64,000 nucleotides of DNA from Flagellimonas myxillae (GCF_023502235.1 NZ_JAMFLY010000005.1:1-64000); one strand, 5' to 3'; positions 1-10,885 are shown, counted from the first letter of the stretch. Notes: generated by a model not told the origin, from the letters alone. Numbers and translations are program-made.

Positions 1-33
1 CTTGGCGTTTTTTCTTATCGAACTATTTATTCG

Positions 34-107
34 TGACCACGGTAGGATTCAAACCTACGACCGCTGGAGCCGAAATCCAGTGCTCTATTCAGCTGAGCTA
101 CGTGGCC
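34..107 (-). tRNA. tRNA-Arg (anticodon TCG)
   Basis: The minus strand folds into a full cloverleaf. The 7-bp acceptor stem is GGCCACG with CGTGGTC and contains one G-T pair. The T-arm is GTAGG-TTTGAAT-CCTAC. The anticodon stem CTGGA/TCCAG encloses the loop TTTCGGC, so the anticodon is TCG, which reads CGA arginine codons. The discriminator base is A and the CCA end is not encoded (CGA follows). The gene lies just downstream of yqeY on the same strand. Confidence 0.95.
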
Positions 108-115
108 AATTTATT

Positions 116-574
116 TTATGAACTCAATTTTGCCTTAACAATGCCAGAAATGGTTTTCCCGTCAGCTTGACCGGCCAATTCCTTGGAGACAATCCCCATC
201 ACCTTTCCCATATCCTTCATTCCTTCTGCTCCCACCGCGTCTATAGTCTGTACCACTACTTTTTCAATTTCCTCTGCGGTTAATTGCTCGGGCAAGAATT
301 TTTCGATGATCGCAGCTTGGGCCAATTCCGGCTCCGCCAAATCCTCTCTCCCTTGTTCTTGGAATATGGTAGCGCTATCCTTTCGTTGTTTTACCAGCTT
401 TTGCACAAGTTTAATTTCGTCAGCTTCGCTAAACCCCTCGGACGCACCTTTTTCAGTGCTTGCCAACAACAATGCCGATTTAATGGCACGTAAAGCTTCC
501 AAAGCAACAGTGTCTTTGGCTTTCATCGCGGCCTTCATCTCAGTCATAACTTGTTCCTGCAATCCCATTTCCAT
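116..574 (-). CDS. yqeY: GatB/YqeY domain-containing protein
   Basis: This 152-residue protein matches the small YqeY family in length and character. It is all-helical and resembles the tRNA-binding tail domain of the amidotransferase subunit GatB. Recognisable stretches are the N-terminal KAKDTVALEALRAIKSA helix, KQRKDSATIFQEQGREDLA in the middle, and the end GKVMGIVSKELAGQADGKTIS. The exact cellular role of the family is unsettled; a link to tRNA or amidotransferase function is inferred from the shared domain. It lies 94 bp downstream of ftsZ, behind a hairpin terminator, with a TATCTTCG element (588-595) that could be its own promoter. A second ATG two codons downstream is an alternative start. 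Confidence 0.9.
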   Translation of the reverse strand: MEMGLQEQVMTEMKAAMKAKDTVALEALRAIKSALLLASTEKGASEGFSEADEIKLVQKLVKQRKDSATIFQEQGREDLAEPELAQAAIIEKFLPEQLTAEEIEKVVVQTIDAVGAEGMKDMGKVMGIVSKELAGQADGKTISGIVKAKLSS

Positions 575-594
575 TTATTTTGGGCAGCGAAGAT

Positions 595-629
595 AAAAAA
601 TAAACCCGAAAGTTTCTTAACTAACGGGT
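595..629 (-). terminator. Terminator after ftsZ
   Basis: On the minus strand a hairpin has outer arms ACCCG/CGGGT, a TT/TT internal loop, inner arms AGTT/AACT and loop AAGA. It is followed by TTATTTTTT. It lies directly downstream of the ftsZ stop codon and would end the division-gene transcript. Confidence 0.7.
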
Positions 630-668
630 CTATCATTTCCATTTAAAATGGATACCATTTAAACACTA

Positions 669-2636
669 CTAATCAACATTATCGTGCAAAAAAGAGTTGT
701 TGGATCGCAACTGCATTTCATCATTGCTATCCTCACTCAATGTGGTGCGTGATACTTTTTGCTCTTTCGGGCTGTCCTCCAAATCTACCCCTTGCCTTTT
801 GTAGGCAGGCTGTTTTTCTATTTCATCAATGCTGTTTCGGTTGTTCTGAAACTTATAGTTGAAATTCTTTAGCTTTTTTCTTCGTTCATCGGCCCTATCT
901 TTTAGCATGTCGCCAATGGAACTATTGGTAGGGTCCATATTCCCAGATGAAGCTCCATCTCCAGTGGAGGCTTCAGGGGCTATTGTTTTCTTCTCGAAAA
1001 CCAATTCATCCTCGACCAGCTTGGGCTCATGGGTTTCGGCTACGGAACGGGCACCCGTCAATTGGGTTTCCAGTTCCATGTATTCTTCCAAATTGTATCG
1101 GGTCTCCCCTTCTTTATTGTATTCCAAAACGGGTTTAACCTCTACGAATTCCTGCACATCAATCTCCTTGATGGAATCATCATCCAAATCGAAGGTAATC
1201 GTATTTTGTGTTTCTTCCTCTTCAACTTCTTCAGCGTTCAGAGGCATATCAAAGGTCAAAGCAAACTGGTCTTCTTCAGCTTTTGGAGATAGCACTTCTG
1301 GATCTACTACTTCAATGTCGTTTAGAATACTCTTGGCTTCGATGATCACAAAGTCATCTTCCACATTTTCTGGCACCACTTCTTCGTAGAACACATTAAA
1401 ATTCTTGATATAGTTGGTGGTCGGAATCAAATCGGATTCCGGTTCGTTGGAAACTATTTCAGGCTCATTTGGCTCCTCTTCCATTTCCAAAGTGTGGCGA
1501 ACTACTTTCGGTTCTTCAGTTACTGGTGGTTTTTCCAGTTTAATTTCCTGTACCGATGTGGCCTCTGGTGTCAATTCCTGTTCCGCGGTTTGTTCGTCCT
1601 CGAGGGTATAGAACACTTTTTTGCTTTCCGTGTTAACGATGTGATCTTGTTGATCCACATTAAACCCCGTGGCAATCACCGTTACGGCAATGGCATCTCC
1701 CAAATTCTCGTCTTCCCCAACACCCATAATGATATTGGCTCCGTGACCAGCTTCTATTTGAATGTAGTCATTGATTTCACCGATTTCATCGATGGTAATT
1801 TCCTGTGTTCCAGAAACAATCAACAAGAGAACATTCTTGGCCCCATTGATTTTATTATCGTTCAACAATGGCGAATCCAAAGCCTTCATGATGGCCTCGC
1901 TTGCCCTAGCAGATCCTGAAGCAGTGGAAGAGCCCATTATGGCCGTACCGCTATTGGAAAGCACCGTTTTTGCATCTCTAAGGTCGATATTCTGGGTATA
2001 GTGATGGGTAATAACCTCCGCAATTCCCCTTGCTGCAGTTGCCAATACTTCATCTGCCTTGGAAAAACCGGCCTTGAACCCCAAATTTCCGTATACCTCG
2101 CGGAGTTTGTTGTTATTGATCACAATCAAGGAATCCACATTGGCACGCAGTTTTTCTATACCTGCCTGGGCCTGTTTATTCCGCATCGCCCCTTCAAATT
2201 GAAAGGGAATGGTTACAATCCCTACCGTAAGCACATCCATCTCCCTGGCCACCTTTGCAATGATCGGGGCAGCACCTGTCCCCGTTCCACCGCCCATACC
2301 TGCAGTAATGAATGCCATCTTGGTATTGGTTCCCAGCATGGCCTTAACTTCTTCCATACTTTCCAAGGCGGCTTGCTCTCCAACCTCCGGATTGGCCCCG
2401 GCACCCAAACCTTCCGTAAGGGAAACCCCTAACTGGATTTTGTTGGGAATGGGACTGTTCTGAAGGGCCTGTGCATCTGTATTGCAGATCACAAAGTCCA
2501 CTCCATTGATTCCGGCCTGGAACATGTGGTTGATGGCGTTTCCACCACCTCCACCAACGCCGATTACCTTAATTACGTTGCTCTTGTTTTTGGGGAGATC
2601 AAAAGCGATGTTGTCAAATTCGGTGCTCTTACTCAT
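669..2636 (-). CDS. ftsZ: Cell division protein FtsZ
   Basis: Tubulin-like GTPase that polymerises into the Z ring at midcell. The globular domain spans about residues 20-330. It has the nucleotide-binding glycine motif GVGGGGGNA (26-34), the tubulin signature GGGTGTG (115-121) and the T7 loop N216-D221, which completes the GTPase site of the next subunit. At 655 aa the protein is far longer than the roughly 380 aa of E. coli FtsZ. Residues about 340-600 form a low-complexity, Glu/Asp-rich linker. The last segment, ending NNSFLHDNVD, is likely the peptide that contacts FtsA or other partners. It is the last gene of the dcw cluster, 29 bp after ftsA, and a terminator follows. Confidence 0.98.
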   Translation of the reverse strand: MSKSTEFDNIAFDLPKNKSNVIKVIGVGGGGGNAINHMFQAGINGVDFVICNTDAQALQNSPIPNKIQLGVSLTEGLGAGANPEVGEQAALESMEEVKAMLGTNTKMAFITAGMGGGTGTGAAPIIAKVAREMDVLTVGIVTIPFQFEGAMRNKQAQAGIEKLRANVDSLIVINNNKLREVYGNLGFKAGFSKADEVLATAARGIAEVITHHYTQNIDLRDAKTVLSNSGTAIMGSSTASGSARASEAIMKALDSPLLNDNKINGAKNVLLLIVSGTQEITIDEIGEINDYIQIEAGHGANIIMGVGEDENLGDAIAVTVIATGFNVDQQDHIVNTESKKVFYTLEDEQTAEQELTPEATSVQEIKLEKPPVTEEPKVVRHTLEMEEEPNEPEIVSNEPESDLIPTTNYIKNFNVFYEEVVPENVEDDFVIIEAKSILNDIEVVDPEVLSPKAEEDQFALTFDMPLNAEEVEEEETQNTITFDLDDDSIKEIDVQEFVEVKPVLEYNKEGETRYNLEEYMELETQLTGARSVAETHEPKLVEDELVFEKKTIAPEASTGDGASSGNMDPTNSSIGDMLKDRADERRKKLKNFNYKFQNNRNSIDEIEKQPAYKRQGVDLEDSPKEQKVSRTTLSEDSNDEMQLRSNNSFLHDNVD

Positions 2637-2665
2637 GACAGTTGTGTTTCGTTTTAATGGGGTTA

Positions 2666-3982
2666 TTATTCTGCGTTATCCAAAAAGTCCTTTAATTTCT
2701 CGGACCATTTGTCAAATATCGATTTGCGTTCTTTGTTCGCCGGGCTTCCTCCATGCTCCTGTCCTACCAACACTCGCTCCTCTTCCGGCACAGCGTCTTC
2801 TTCCTGCATAGTTTGCTTGTTCGTAGTTTCTAAGGCGTTCATCAAAAGCCCAACAGCTGTTGCATACAAGGGGCTGGCAATTTCCTCATCGGAATCTCCG
2901 GCCAAATGTTCGTTGGGATATCCAATTCGGGTGTCCATACCGGTAATATATTCCACCAATTGCTTTAAATGTTTCAACTGGCTTCCCCCACCTGTAAGGA
3001 CAATTCCTGCAATCAATTTCTTCTTTTGATCTTCATGTCCGTAGTTCTTTATTTCTACATACACCTGTTCCACAATTTCCACCACACGGGCATGGATTAT
3101 CTTCGACAGGTTTTTCAGGGTAATTTCTTTAGGCTCACGCCCTCTTAATCCGGGAATGGAAACAATCTCATTGTCCTTATTTTCTCCGGGCCAGGCCGAT
3201 CCAAATTTTATCTTAAGCAGCTCCGCTTGTTTTTCAATAATGGAACAACCTTCCTTGATATCTTCGGTAATTACGTTTCCGCCAAAAGGAATCACAGACG
3301 TGTGACGAATTATACCATCCTTGAAAATGGCCAAATCAGTGGTTCCACCTCCTATGTCAATCAAGGCCACCCCAGCTTCTTTTTCTTCTTGGCTCAAAAC
3401 CGCTTCTGCTGATGCAAGCGGCTCCAAGGTGATGTTTCCTAGATCTAGTCCGGCACTTTTAATGCATCTTCCAATGTTTTTGATGGATGAAACCTGTCCA
3501 ACCACCACATGGAAATTGGCTTCCAGGCGACCGCCATACATGCCTTTGGGCTCCTTTATCTCGGATTGGCCGTCCACCTTGTATTCTTGTGGCAGTACAT
3601 GGATGATTTCCTCTCCAGGCAACATGACCAATTTGTACACCTGATTACACAGTTTTTCCAAATCGTCGTCATCAATGACCTCTTCGGAATTGGGGCGGGT
3701 GATATAATCACTGTGTTGAAGGCTTCGGATATGTTGTCCGGCGATACCCACGACCACAGAACCGATTTTAAGTCCGGAGTTTAACTCCGCCTGTTCCACT
3801 GCTTGTTGGATGGAGGAAATGGTCTGGGTGATGTTATTGACCACGCCCCGATGTACACCCAAGCTTTTGGATCTACCGGTTCCTAAAATTTCTATTTTTC
3901 CATAGTCATTTTCCTTACCAATGATTGCTACGATCTTGGTAGTTCCAATGTCCAAACCAACCGAATAATTACCCTGTTCCAT
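2666..3982 (-). CDS. ftsA: Cell division protein FtsA
   Basis: Actin-fold ATPase that tethers FtsZ to the inner membrane and recruits later division proteins. The N-terminus has the phosphate-1 motif VGLDIGTTKIVAIIG, and the phosphate-2 motif is ALIDIGGGTTDLAIF. The adenosine region is LTGGGSQLKHL. At 438 aa it has the family length. The basic, hydrophobic end (KSIFDKWSEKLKDFLDNAE) fits the amphipathic membrane-targeting helix of the family. It is 3 bp after ftsQ and 29 bp before ftsZ, the usual order, so the three are probably co-transcribed and translationally linked. Confidence 0.97.
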   Translation of the reverse strand: MEQGNYSVGLDIGTTKIVAIIGKENDYGKIEILGTGRSKSLGVHRGVVNNITQTISSIQQAVEQAELNSGLKIGSVVVGIAGQHIRSLQHSDYITRPNSEEVIDDDDLEKLCNQVYKLVMLPGEEIIHVLPQEYKVDGQSEIKEPKGMYGGRLEANFHVVVGQVSSIKNIGRCIKSAGLDLGNITLEPLASAEAVLSQEEKEAGVALIDIGGGTTDLAIFKDGIIRHTSVIPFGGNVITEDIKEGCSIIEKQAELLKIKFGSAWPGENKDNEIVSIPGLRGREPKEITLKNLSKIIHARVVEIVEQVYVEIKNYGHEDQKKKLIAGIVLTGGGSQLKHLKQLVEYITGMDTRIGYPNEHLAGDSDEEIASPLYATAVGLLMNALETTNKQTMQEEDAVPEEERVLVGQEHGGSPANKERKSIFDKWSEKLKDFLDNAE

Positions 3983-3985
3983 ACT

Positions 3986-4705
3986 TTAAATTTTGGTACA
4001 AACCACTTGATTGCTGAATTCTAAACTTACTACTGCATACTTCTCCAAGGACTTGTCCTTGGCAGCTTTTGCATAAAAGGCCATAAAATTTTTAAACTTC
4101 TCGTTGAGGTTGTCCACCCCTCCCAAATTCACAACAAAATTCTCTAGGCGGAACTTGAGTTGGTATTTCCCTTCTTCCTCAATATGTATCCCAATGACAT
4201 TTTTCCTGAGAAAATCGTCTTCGTTGATATAATTCAAAATAACATAGGCATCCTCTAGGGTCTTCCCAGTAATTTTACCTGTAATTATGGGCACCCTGGC
4301 GGAATGGTGTTTGGATAACGGCATGCGTTCCCCCAAATCATCCAAATAAAATTTGGAGACTCCCTCTACCCTTCCAATTGGTTTTCGCTGAACAATCTTG
4401 GATATAAGTTCTCCGTTTACAGTAAGATAGACTTGGGCATTTTTCACCATTTCGTTGGACTGTAGTACCTCCTCTATGGTATTCAAAACTAATTGTTCTT
4501 TGGGCCTATTTTTTACGGTGCCATAATTTTGTATTAACAATTTATTAACTGAGGCCTCGGTTAGATATAAATTGCTGTCTCCCAAAAATTTAATGGAAAT
4601 ATCTTCCACGTTTTTGTTGTTGCTCCTGTAATCGGCAAAACCGTAAAGGGCAACCACCACGAGGGACAAAAAAATCAATTTTACATTGTTCCAATTAACT
4701 CGCAT
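3986..4705 (-). CDS. ftsQ: Cell division protein FtsQ/DivIB
   Basis: Single-pass inner-membrane protein that links the cytoplasmic Z ring to the periplasmic FtsL/FtsI assembly. An N-terminal transmembrane helix (about residues 8-24, VKLIFLSLVVVALYGFA) is followed by a periplasmic part with a POTRA-like region (about 35-110) and a beta domain. At 239 aa it is compact but normal for the phylum. Sequence conservation is weak in this family, so the call rests on topology plus position between murC and ftsA. Its start overlaps the end of murC by 11 bp. Confidence 0.9.
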   Translation of the reverse strand: MRVNWNNVKLIFLSLVVVALYGFADYRSNNKNVEDISIKFLGDSNLYLTEASVNKLLIQNYGTVKNRPKEQLVLNTIEEVLQSNEMVKNAQVYLTVNGELISKIVQRKPIGRVEGVSKFYLDDLGERMPLSKHHSARVPIITGKITGKTLEDAYVILNYINEDDFLRKNVIGIHIEEEGKYQLKFRLENFVVNLGGVDNLNEKFKNFMAFYAKAAKDKSLEKYAVVSLEFSNQVVCTKI

Positions 4706-6047
4706 AGGCCAATTCTTTTTTTATTTTGGGCACTTCCAAACCTATATCCCCTGCTCCCATAGTCACCAAAACATCTGTTTTACTTTGCTTTATCTCATGG
4801 ATCAAGTCCGATTTTGAAACCAATTTCTTATTTGGATTTTCAATTTTGTCCAATAGCCATTCGGAATTGACCCCGGCAATAGGTTCTTCCCTTGCCGGAT
4901 AAATTTCCAACAATAGGATACCATCAAACTTGGACAGACTTAAGGCAAAATCTTCCACAAAATCCTTTGTCCTGGAAAATAAATGGGGTTGGAAAACAGC
5001 GATTACCTCCTTGCTCGGATGCATTTCCCGAACCGCATCATGTACGGCATTGATTTCTGTAGGATGATGTGCATAGTCGTCTATAAACACAAAGTCCTTT
5101 TCCTTGATTTGATATGAAAAACGGCGTTGGACACCTTTAAAGCTTCCCAAAGCTTCGGCAAGACGGTGCGGAGGGGAACCAGCCTGCACCGCCATCGCAA
5201 AAGCCGCTAATCCATTGAGCAGATTGTGCCTGCCCGGTTTGTTAAAACGAACTTGCTTCAACACCTCTGCAGGTGTGACCAAGTCAAATAGGTAGGTCCC
5301 ATGTTCAATCGTTATATTCTCTATTCGAAAATCCGAATCACCCCCAATTCCAAATGTGTTACCCTGTAATGGCAAACCGCTCTTGACAAACAATTTCCCA
5401 CTCGGTTTCAAACATTCCGTAAAATCTCGGAAAGATTGATGCAATTCCTTCTCGGTTCCATAGATGTCCAAATGGTCGGCATCCATGGAGGTTATACAGG
5501 CCACATCCGGGGAAAGTTGTAAAAATGAACGGTCGAACTCATCAGCCTCAACAACGGAATACGCTGTGCCATCCAAGACAAAATTGCTGTTGAAATCCTC
5601 CGAAATTCCGCCTAAAAAGGCTGTAAATGGTGTACCTGTTTCCTTAAGCAAATGTGCTAGAATACAAGATGTGGTTGTTTTGCCATGAGTTCCGGCCACT
5701 GCGAAGCAGAAAGTGTCCCTAGTGATAATGCCAAGCACTTCGGAGCGCTTTTTGACCTCAAATCCATTCGCCCTAAAATAACTAAGTTGGGCATGGGAAT
5801 CCGGTACTGCTGGTGTATAGACCACCAAGGTCTGCTCCGAATTCCTAAATGCAGTGGGAACCAAGTCCATGGAATCCTCAAAATGGACAGTAATCCCCTT
5901 GGTCTCCAAGGTATCCGTAATAGGGCTTTTGGTCCTATCGTAGCCAATAACTTCCTTCCCGACAAACTTGAAATAGCGCGCCAACGCGGACATACCGATT
6001 CCACCGATACCGATAAAAAAAACGTTATGTATGTCCTTCATATTCAT
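4695..6047 (-). CDS. murC: UDP-N-acetylmuramate--L-alanine ligase MurC
   Basis: Adds L-alanine to UDP-MurNAc, the first peptide-building step of peptidoglycan synthesis, in the cytoplasm with ATP. The N-terminal Rossmann domain has [14 protein letters not shown]. The ATP-binding loop is [10 protein letters not shown], and the central ligase domain includes DADHLDIYG and the conserved histidine segment [10 protein letters not shown]. The length of 450 aa is normal. It overlaps murG upstream by 4 bp and ftsQ downstream by 11 bp, which indicates translational coupling in the dcw operon. Confidence 0.98.
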   Translation of the reverse strand: MNMKDIHNVFFIGIGGIGMSALARYFKFVGKEVIGYDRTKSPITDTLETKGITVHFEDSMDLVPTAFRNSEQTLVVYTPAVPDSHAQLSYFRANGFEVKKRSEVLGIITRDTFCFAVAGTHGKTTTSCILAHLLKETGTPFTAFLGGISEDFNSNFVLDGTAYSVVEADEFDRSFLQLSPDVACITSMDADHLDIYGTEKELHQSFRDFTECLKPSGKLFVKSGLPLQGNTFGIGGDSDFRIENITIEHGTYLFDLVTPAEVLKQVRFNKPGRHNLLNGLAAFAMAVQAGSPPHRLAEALGSFKGVQRRFSYQIKEKDFVFIDDYAHHPTEINAVHDAVREMHPSKEVIAVFQPHLFSRTKDFVEDFALSLSKFDGILLLEIYPAREEPIAGVNSEWLLDKIENPNKKLVSKSDLIHEIKQSKTDVLVTMGAGDIGLEVPKIKKELAYAS

Positions 6048-7132
6048 TTTAGCAACTTCTCTATTTCATCAACAATATGTTCTGTGGCTTTTGGCAATGC
6101 CAGTTTTTTAATGTTCACACGCAGTTCAGCCTGTCTTTGTCCTGAATCCAGCACTTCCGAAAAGCTTGTTTCGAACTTGGCATCCAATTCGGATTCCTTC
6201 AATAAAATAGCCGCGTTCCTGGACGACAAGGCTTCCGCATTTTTGGTTTGATGATCCTCCGCTACATTCGGGGATGGAATAAAAATCACGGGCTTGCCCA
6301 CCAAACAAAGCTCGGATACCGAACTTGCCCCTGAACGGGAAATAATAAAATCCGCTGCGCTGTAGGCATGATCCATTTGATTGATAAAGGCCACAACTCG
6401 AACCGAGTCCGAGTCGTACTTTTTATATTCATCGTGATACAATTTTCCGCATTGCCACAGCAGCTGTATGTTCTTGTTTTTAAAGAAGTCCAGTTCCTTT
6501 TCAATCAGCTGATTGATGCGTCTTGCACCTAAACTCCCTCCCAAAACCAGTACTGTCTTTTTCGCTTGGTCCAAGCCATAGGTGGTAAGGGCCTCATCCC
6601 TACCCACGTTTAAGTGGACCAAATCCTGGCGCACGGGATTTCCTGTCTTAACAATTTTCTCCTTTGGAAAGAATTTTTCCATACCTTCATAGGCCACACA
6701 AATGCTATGGGCCCTGCTAGCCAAGAGCTTGTTGGTTATGCCGGCAAAGGAGTTTTGTTCTTGAAGTACACAAGGCACCTTGGAGCCTGCTGCCATACGC
6801 AGTAATGGCCCACTGGCAAACCCTCCGGTGCCAATAGCTACATCAGGTCGAAACTGTTTTACTATGTTGCGTGCTCTCAACAAACTACTTATCAGTTTAA
6901 AGGGAAACATGAGATTTTTCAATGTCAGTTTCCGTTGTATTCCACTTATCCACAGCCCTTCAATTTTGTATCCGGCTTGCGGTACTTTCTCCATTTCCAT
7001 TTTATCCTTCGCTCCAACGAACAAAAATTCAGCATCTGGGTGCCTTAATTTTAGCTCATTTGCTATCGCAATAGCTGGATAAATATGTCCGCCTGTTCCT
7101 CCTCCAGAAAGTATGAACCTATAATTGCCCAC
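6044..7132 (-). CDS. murG: UDP-GlcNAc:undecaprenyl-PP-MurNAc-pentapeptide GlcNAc transferase MurG
   Basis: GT28 glycosyltransferase at the inner face of the membrane that converts lipid I to lipid II. The N-terminal glycine loop [13 protein letters not shown] is diagnostic. The C-terminal UDP-GlcNAc site is represented by [22 protein letters not shown] and the segment [14 protein letters not shown]. The length of 362 aa is normal. It lies between ftsW (14-bp overlap) and murC (4-bp overlap). Confidence 0.98.
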   Translation of the reverse strand: MGNYRFILSGGGTGGHIYPAIAIANELKLRHPDAEFLFVGAKDKMEMEKVPQAGYKIEGLWISGIQRKLTLKNLMFPFKLISSLLRARNIVKQFRPDVAIGTGGFASGPLLRMAAGSKVPCVLQEQNSFAGITNKLLASRAHSICVAYEGMEKFFPKEKIVKTGNPVRQDLVHLNVGRDEALTTYGLDQAKKTVLVLGGSLGARRINQLIEKELDFFKNKNIQLLWQCGKLYHDEYKKYDSDSVRVVAFINQMDHAYSAADFIISRSGASSVSELCLVGKPVIFIPSPNVAEDHQTKNAEALSSRNAAILLKESELDAKFETSFSEVLDSGQRQAELRVNIKKLALPKATEHIVDEIEKLLK

Positions 7133-8327
7133 TCAATATTTCTAAAGGGTTCGTCTCATCTATTTCATGGGATTGCTCCTCCAAATTCTCTTTTTTATTG
7201 CTTGCGCTCAACACAATACCGATGGCCATACAGGTCATCCATATTGATGTCCCTCCCATACTGATCAGCGGCAAGGGCTGACCCGTTACCGGGAACAATT
7301 GCACCACCACTGCCATGTTGATGAAGGCTTGAAAAACTATCGGTAAGCCCACTCCTATGACCAGGAGTTTTGAGAATACCGTCTTGGCCGAATTGGCCAC
7401 TACCACAATCCGAAACAGTAACAACAAATAGAAAAATAGCAGCGCTCCACCTCCCAACAATCCATACTCCTCGATAATGATCGCAAAAATGAAATCCGAG
7501 GTGCTTTGGGACAACATGTTCTTCATCACACTTTTTCCAGCTCCTTTGCCCACAACCCCGCCTTCGGCTATGGCAATCTTTGCTAAGGTAAGTTGGTGCA
7601 AATCGTCCTTATCTGCTTTTTCAGGGCTCCAAAAAGTCTCTATTCTCGATTTCCAGGTAGTCGCTCTTTGTCCCGGAATTACCTCCGGTGTCTTGAAAAT
7701 GACAAACAGGAACATGGCCCCAAGAATCAATCCCGCCCCTACGATACTGAACAGGTATTTGAGCGGATATCCTCCTAAAAAACACAATACCAACACCAGA
7801 AAACAGATAATGGCAGCGGTTGAAAAGTTCTCGGGCAATATCAACAGCACCACCAAGGCCGAGGGCAGCCAAAGCGGCAAAATACTCTCCTTGAAAGTGA
7901 TGGTCGTATCCTTGATCTTTGTGAGGTATCGGGCCACCCAAATCATCAATACCACAGAGGCCAAGGTGGACGTCTGAAAATTGACGCCTACGAAGGGAAT
8001 CTTAATCCATCGGTTGGCCGTGATCCCGCCAATTTTAGTCTCTACCGTTAAGGTATAGGCCAATAAAATGAGTACGATGGGCATTGCAATTATCGACAGG
8101 CCTTTAAAGTAATGGGTAGGGATGCGGTATACCGCGTAGATTATCCCAAATCCAAGAAATAACAGGACCGCATGTTTCACCAAATGCCCAATCGTGGTAC
8201 CATCGTCATTGACATAGACCAAATTGGTACTGGCACTATATACCGGTAAAAATGAGAAAAGGGCCAGCAGGGCCACGAGTCCCCAGATGGCTTTATCCCC
8301 TTTCAAATTTTTAAATACCGATAACAT
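7119..8327 (-). CDS. ftsW: Peptidoglycan glycosyltransferase FtsW (SEDS family)
   Basis: Polytopic SEDS protein that polymerises lipid II into septal glycan together with FtsI. Roughly ten transmembrane helices are visible over 402 aa. The late conserved SEDS segment [20 protein letters not shown] is present, and the large extracytoplasmic loop before it contains [17 protein letters not shown] glycine-rich sequence. Its place between murD and murG supports FtsW rather than RodA. The gap to murD is 2 bp. Confidence 0.96.
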   Translation of the reverse strand: MLSVFKNLKGDKAIWGLVALLALFSFLPVYSASTNLVYVNDDGTTIGHLVKHAVLLFLGFGIIYAVYRIPTHYFKGLSIIAMPIVLILLAYTLTVETKIGGITANRWIKIPFVGVNFQTSTLASVVLMIWVARYLTKIKDTTITFKESILPLWLPSALVVLLILPENFSTAAIICFLVLVLCFLGGYPLKYLFSIVGAGLILGAMFLFVIFKTPEVIPGQRATTWKSRIETFWSPEKADKDDLHQLTLAKIAIAEGGVVGKGAGKSVMKNMLSQSTSDFIFAIIIEEYGLLGGGALLFFYLLLLFRIVVVANSAKTVFSKLLVIGVGLPIVFQAFINMAVVVQLFPVTGQPLPLISMGGTSIWMTCMAIGIVLSASNKKENLEEQSHEIDETNPLEILSGQL

Positions 8328-8329
8328 TC

Positions 8330-9664
8330 CTATAAGTTTTTAATTGCTGTTTTGAATTGATTTCCCCTATCCTCATAATTTTCGAAGAGGTCGAAGCTTG
8401 CACAGGCAGGTGACAACAGCACCGAATCTCCCCGTTCTGAAATTTTATAGGCCACTTTTACTGCTTCCTCCATGGAATAGGTTTCCACCATGAGCTCAAT
8501 AACATTACCAAAGGCTTCTTTGAGCTTGGAATTGTCCATTCCTAAACAAATAATGGCCTTTACCTTTTCGCGTACCAGGGGCATCAATTCGGCATAATCG
8601 TTTCCTTTGTCCACTCCTCCAACAATCCAAACAATGGGTTTTTTAATGCCATCCAACGCATAGTATGTGGCATTAACATTGGTGGCCTTAGAATCGTTTA
8701 CATACTCTACATGATTGATTTTCAAGACCTTTTCGAGCCTATGAGGAACACCTTGGAATGACTGGATGCTCTTACGGATAGTTTCCTTTCTCACATTCAC
8801 CAATAGGGCGGCCAATCCAGCTGCCATGGTGTTTTTTACGTTGTGCTGGCCTTCCAAGGCCAAAATATCAGTGCTCATTTCCAAGGTTTTATGTTCTACG
8901 TTCAGTTTAATTATGTCCTTATCCAACCAAGCTCCTTCCTTTTGCTTCTCCCTAAGGGAAAAGGGTAACAATTTGGATTGAACAGGGTGCTTTTCCAACC
9001 ACGCCGTGATTACGGCATCATCGGCATCGTAAATCAGGTAATCGTACTGATCTTGGTTCATCGCTATCCTAAATTTGGAAGCGATATAGTTTTCGAACTT
9101 ATAATCATAGCGATCCAAATGGTCGGGTGTAATGTTGGTGATGATGGCAATTTTGGGTTTAAAATCCACGATACCATCCAATTGAAAACTGCTGATTTCC
9201 AACACATACTCTTCCCAATCCTGGTCAGCCACCATTTTGGCGAAACTATCACCAATGTTTCCTGCCATTCCTGCCTTCAATCCACCTTCCTTTAGCAAGT
9301 GGTGGGTTAGCATGGTGGTGGTGGTCTTACCGTTGCTACCAGTGATTCCAATAAGGGTTGCATTGGTATACTTTGATGCAAACTCAATCTCAGAAATTAC
9401 CGGAATCCCAGTCTTAACCAACTGCTTAACCAAAGCAACTTTGTCCGGTATTCCCGGACTCTTCATCACTATATCCGCATCAAGAATCTTAGCTTCGGTA
9501 TGCTTTCCCGACTCCCATTCAATCTCAAAATGTTCAAGAACCTGTTTATATTCTTCTTTGATTTCGCCTTTGTCCGAAACAAAAACCTCAAAGCCTTCTT
9601 TTATTCCCAAAATTGCGGTACCTACACCGCTTTCGCCTCCACCAAGTATCACCAAGCGAGCCAT
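8330..9664 (-). CDS. murD: UDP-N-acetylmuramoyl-L-alanine--D-glutamate ligase MurD
   Basis: Cytoplasmic ATP-dependent ligase that adds D-glutamate to UDP-MurNAc-L-Ala. The N-terminal Rossmann motif is LGGGESGVGTAILG, the ATP loop GITGSNGKTTTT, the central motif ITPDHLDRYD, and the C-terminal domain contains ESKAT-like NDSKATNVNATYYAL followed by IVGGVDKGNDY. All are standard for MurD, and 444 aa is the usual length. It abuts mraY directly. Confidence 0.98.
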   Translation of the reverse strand: MARLVILGGGESGVGTAILGIKEGFEVFVSDKGEIKEEYKQVLEHFEIEWESGKHTEAKILDADIVMKSPGIPDKVALVKQLVKTGIPVISEIEFASKYTNATLIGITGSNGKTTTTMLTHHLLKEGGLKAGMAGNIGDSFAKMVADQDWEEYVLEISSFQLDGIVDFKPKIAIITNITPDHLDRYDYKFENYIASKFRIAMNQDQYDYLIYDADDAVITAWLEKHPVQSKLLPFSLREKQKEGAWLDKDIIKLNVEHKTLEMSTDILALEGQHNVKNTMAAGLAALLVNVRKETIRKSIQSFQGVPHRLEKVLKINHVEYVNDSKATNVNATYYALDGIKKPIVWIVGGVDKGNDYAELMPLVREKVKAIICLGMDNSKLKEAFGNVIELMVETYSMEEAVKVAYKISERGDSVLLSPACASFDLFENYEDRGNQFKTAIKNL

Positions 9665-10885
9665 CTACCGAATCTTCAAGGTGACGATGCTCACAATGGC
9701 CAGAAATATTCCAATGATCCAAAAACGGGTCACTATCTTGCTTTCGTGGTACATTTTCTTTTGAAAGTGGTGGTGCAACGGAGCCATCAAGAACAAACGC
9801 TTTCCTTCTCCATATTTCTTTTTGGTGCGTTTGAAATAGCTCACCTGAAGCATCACCGACAGGGTCTCTGCAAAGAAGATTCCGCACAAAATGGGAATCA
9901 ACAGTTCCTTTCTCACAATGATGGCAATCACCGCGATCACACCTCCAATGGTAAGGCTGCCCGTATCGCCCATAAACACTTGGGCAGGAAAGGCGTTGTA
10001 CCATAAAAATCCAATCAAGGCCCCAACAAATGCCGCTATAAAAATCAAAAGCTCGCCTACCCGTGGGATATAAAAAATGTCCAGATAATCCGAGAATTCA
10101 ATATTCCCGGATACCCAGGCAAAAATGCCCAGGGTTAATACAATTATTGCCGAAGAACCTGCCGCCAATCCATCGATACCATCCGTAAGGTTGGCCCCAT
10201 TGGATACCGCGGTAATAATAAAGATCACTACGGGAATAAAAATGAGCCAAGCATAGCTTTCCATTCCTTCCCCGGCCCACGAAATCCATTCTGCATAGTC
10301 CAGTTCGTTATTCTTGAAAAAGGGAACATTGGTCATTACGCTCTTGGTCTCCTGGCCAAACACTTGCTCCACATTGAAGTCTTCGGTTATCCGGGTCGAG
10401 TCTTTTTCCTTGATGGTAACTTCAGGGTGGAAATACATAATGGAACCAACAATCAATCCAAGCACAACCTGCCCCATGATCTTAAATCGGCCTTTGAGTC
10501 CCTTTTTATCCTTTTTGAAGATTTTGATGTAGTCATCCACAAAACCAATGATTCCCATCCAAATCGTGGTGATGATCAACAAGATGATATAAATGTTCTT
10601 TATATCAGCGAACAACAATACAGGGATTAGGGTCGAGATGATAATGATCAGTCCGCCCATGGTGGGTGTTCCAGCTTTTTGTTGCTGTCCTTCTAATCCC
10701 AAATCGCGGATACTCTCCCCAATTTGCTTCTTTTGAAGAAAGAGAATGATACGCTTACCATAGACCATGGCAATCAAAAGAGACAGCATCACGGACATAG
10801 CGGCCCTAAAGGTGAGGAACCCAAAGAGTCCTGCTCCAGGCAGTTGGTATTGCTTCTCCAAATATTCGAACAAATAGTATAGCAT
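9665..10885 (-). CDS. mraY: Phospho-N-acetylmuramoyl-pentapeptide transferase MraY
   Basis: Integral membrane enzyme that transfers phospho-MurNAc-pentapeptide to undecaprenyl phosphate to form lipid I. Motifs seen in order are [11 protein letters not shown], the Asp pair in [31 protein letters not shown] and the signature PLHHHFQKK. The length of 406 aa is longer than E. coli (about 360) because of an inserted periplasmic loop around residues 170-215, which is common in the phylum. A 117-bp spacer with heptamer repeats separates it from murE upstream. Confidence 0.98.
   Translation of the reverse strand: MLYYLFEYLEKQYQLPGAGLFGFLTFRAAMSVMLSLLIAMVYGKRIILFLQKKQIGESIRDLGLEGQQQKAGTPTMGGLIIIISTLIPVLLFADIKNIYIILLIITTIWMGIIGFVDDYIKIFKKDKKGLKGRFKIMGQVVLGLIVGSIMYFHPEVTIKEKDSTRITEDFNVEQVFGQETKSVMTNVPFFKNNELDYAEWISWAGEGMESYAWLIFIPVVIFIITAVSNGANLTDGIDGLAAGSSAIIVLTLGIFAWVSGNIEFSDYLDIFYIPRVGELLIFIAAFVGALIGFLWYNAFPAQVFMGDTGSLTIGGVIAVIAIIVRKELLIPILCGIFFAETLSVMLQVSYFKRTKKKYGEGKRLFLMAPLHHHFQKKMYHESKIVTRFWIIGIFLAIVSIVTLKIR

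Noticed and set aside
859..1389. 176-codon plus-strand open frame opposite the ftsZ linker
   Set aside because: The acidic, low-complexity ftsZ linker yields a Ser-rich antisense frame. Real gene ftsZ is on the other strand with all motifs.
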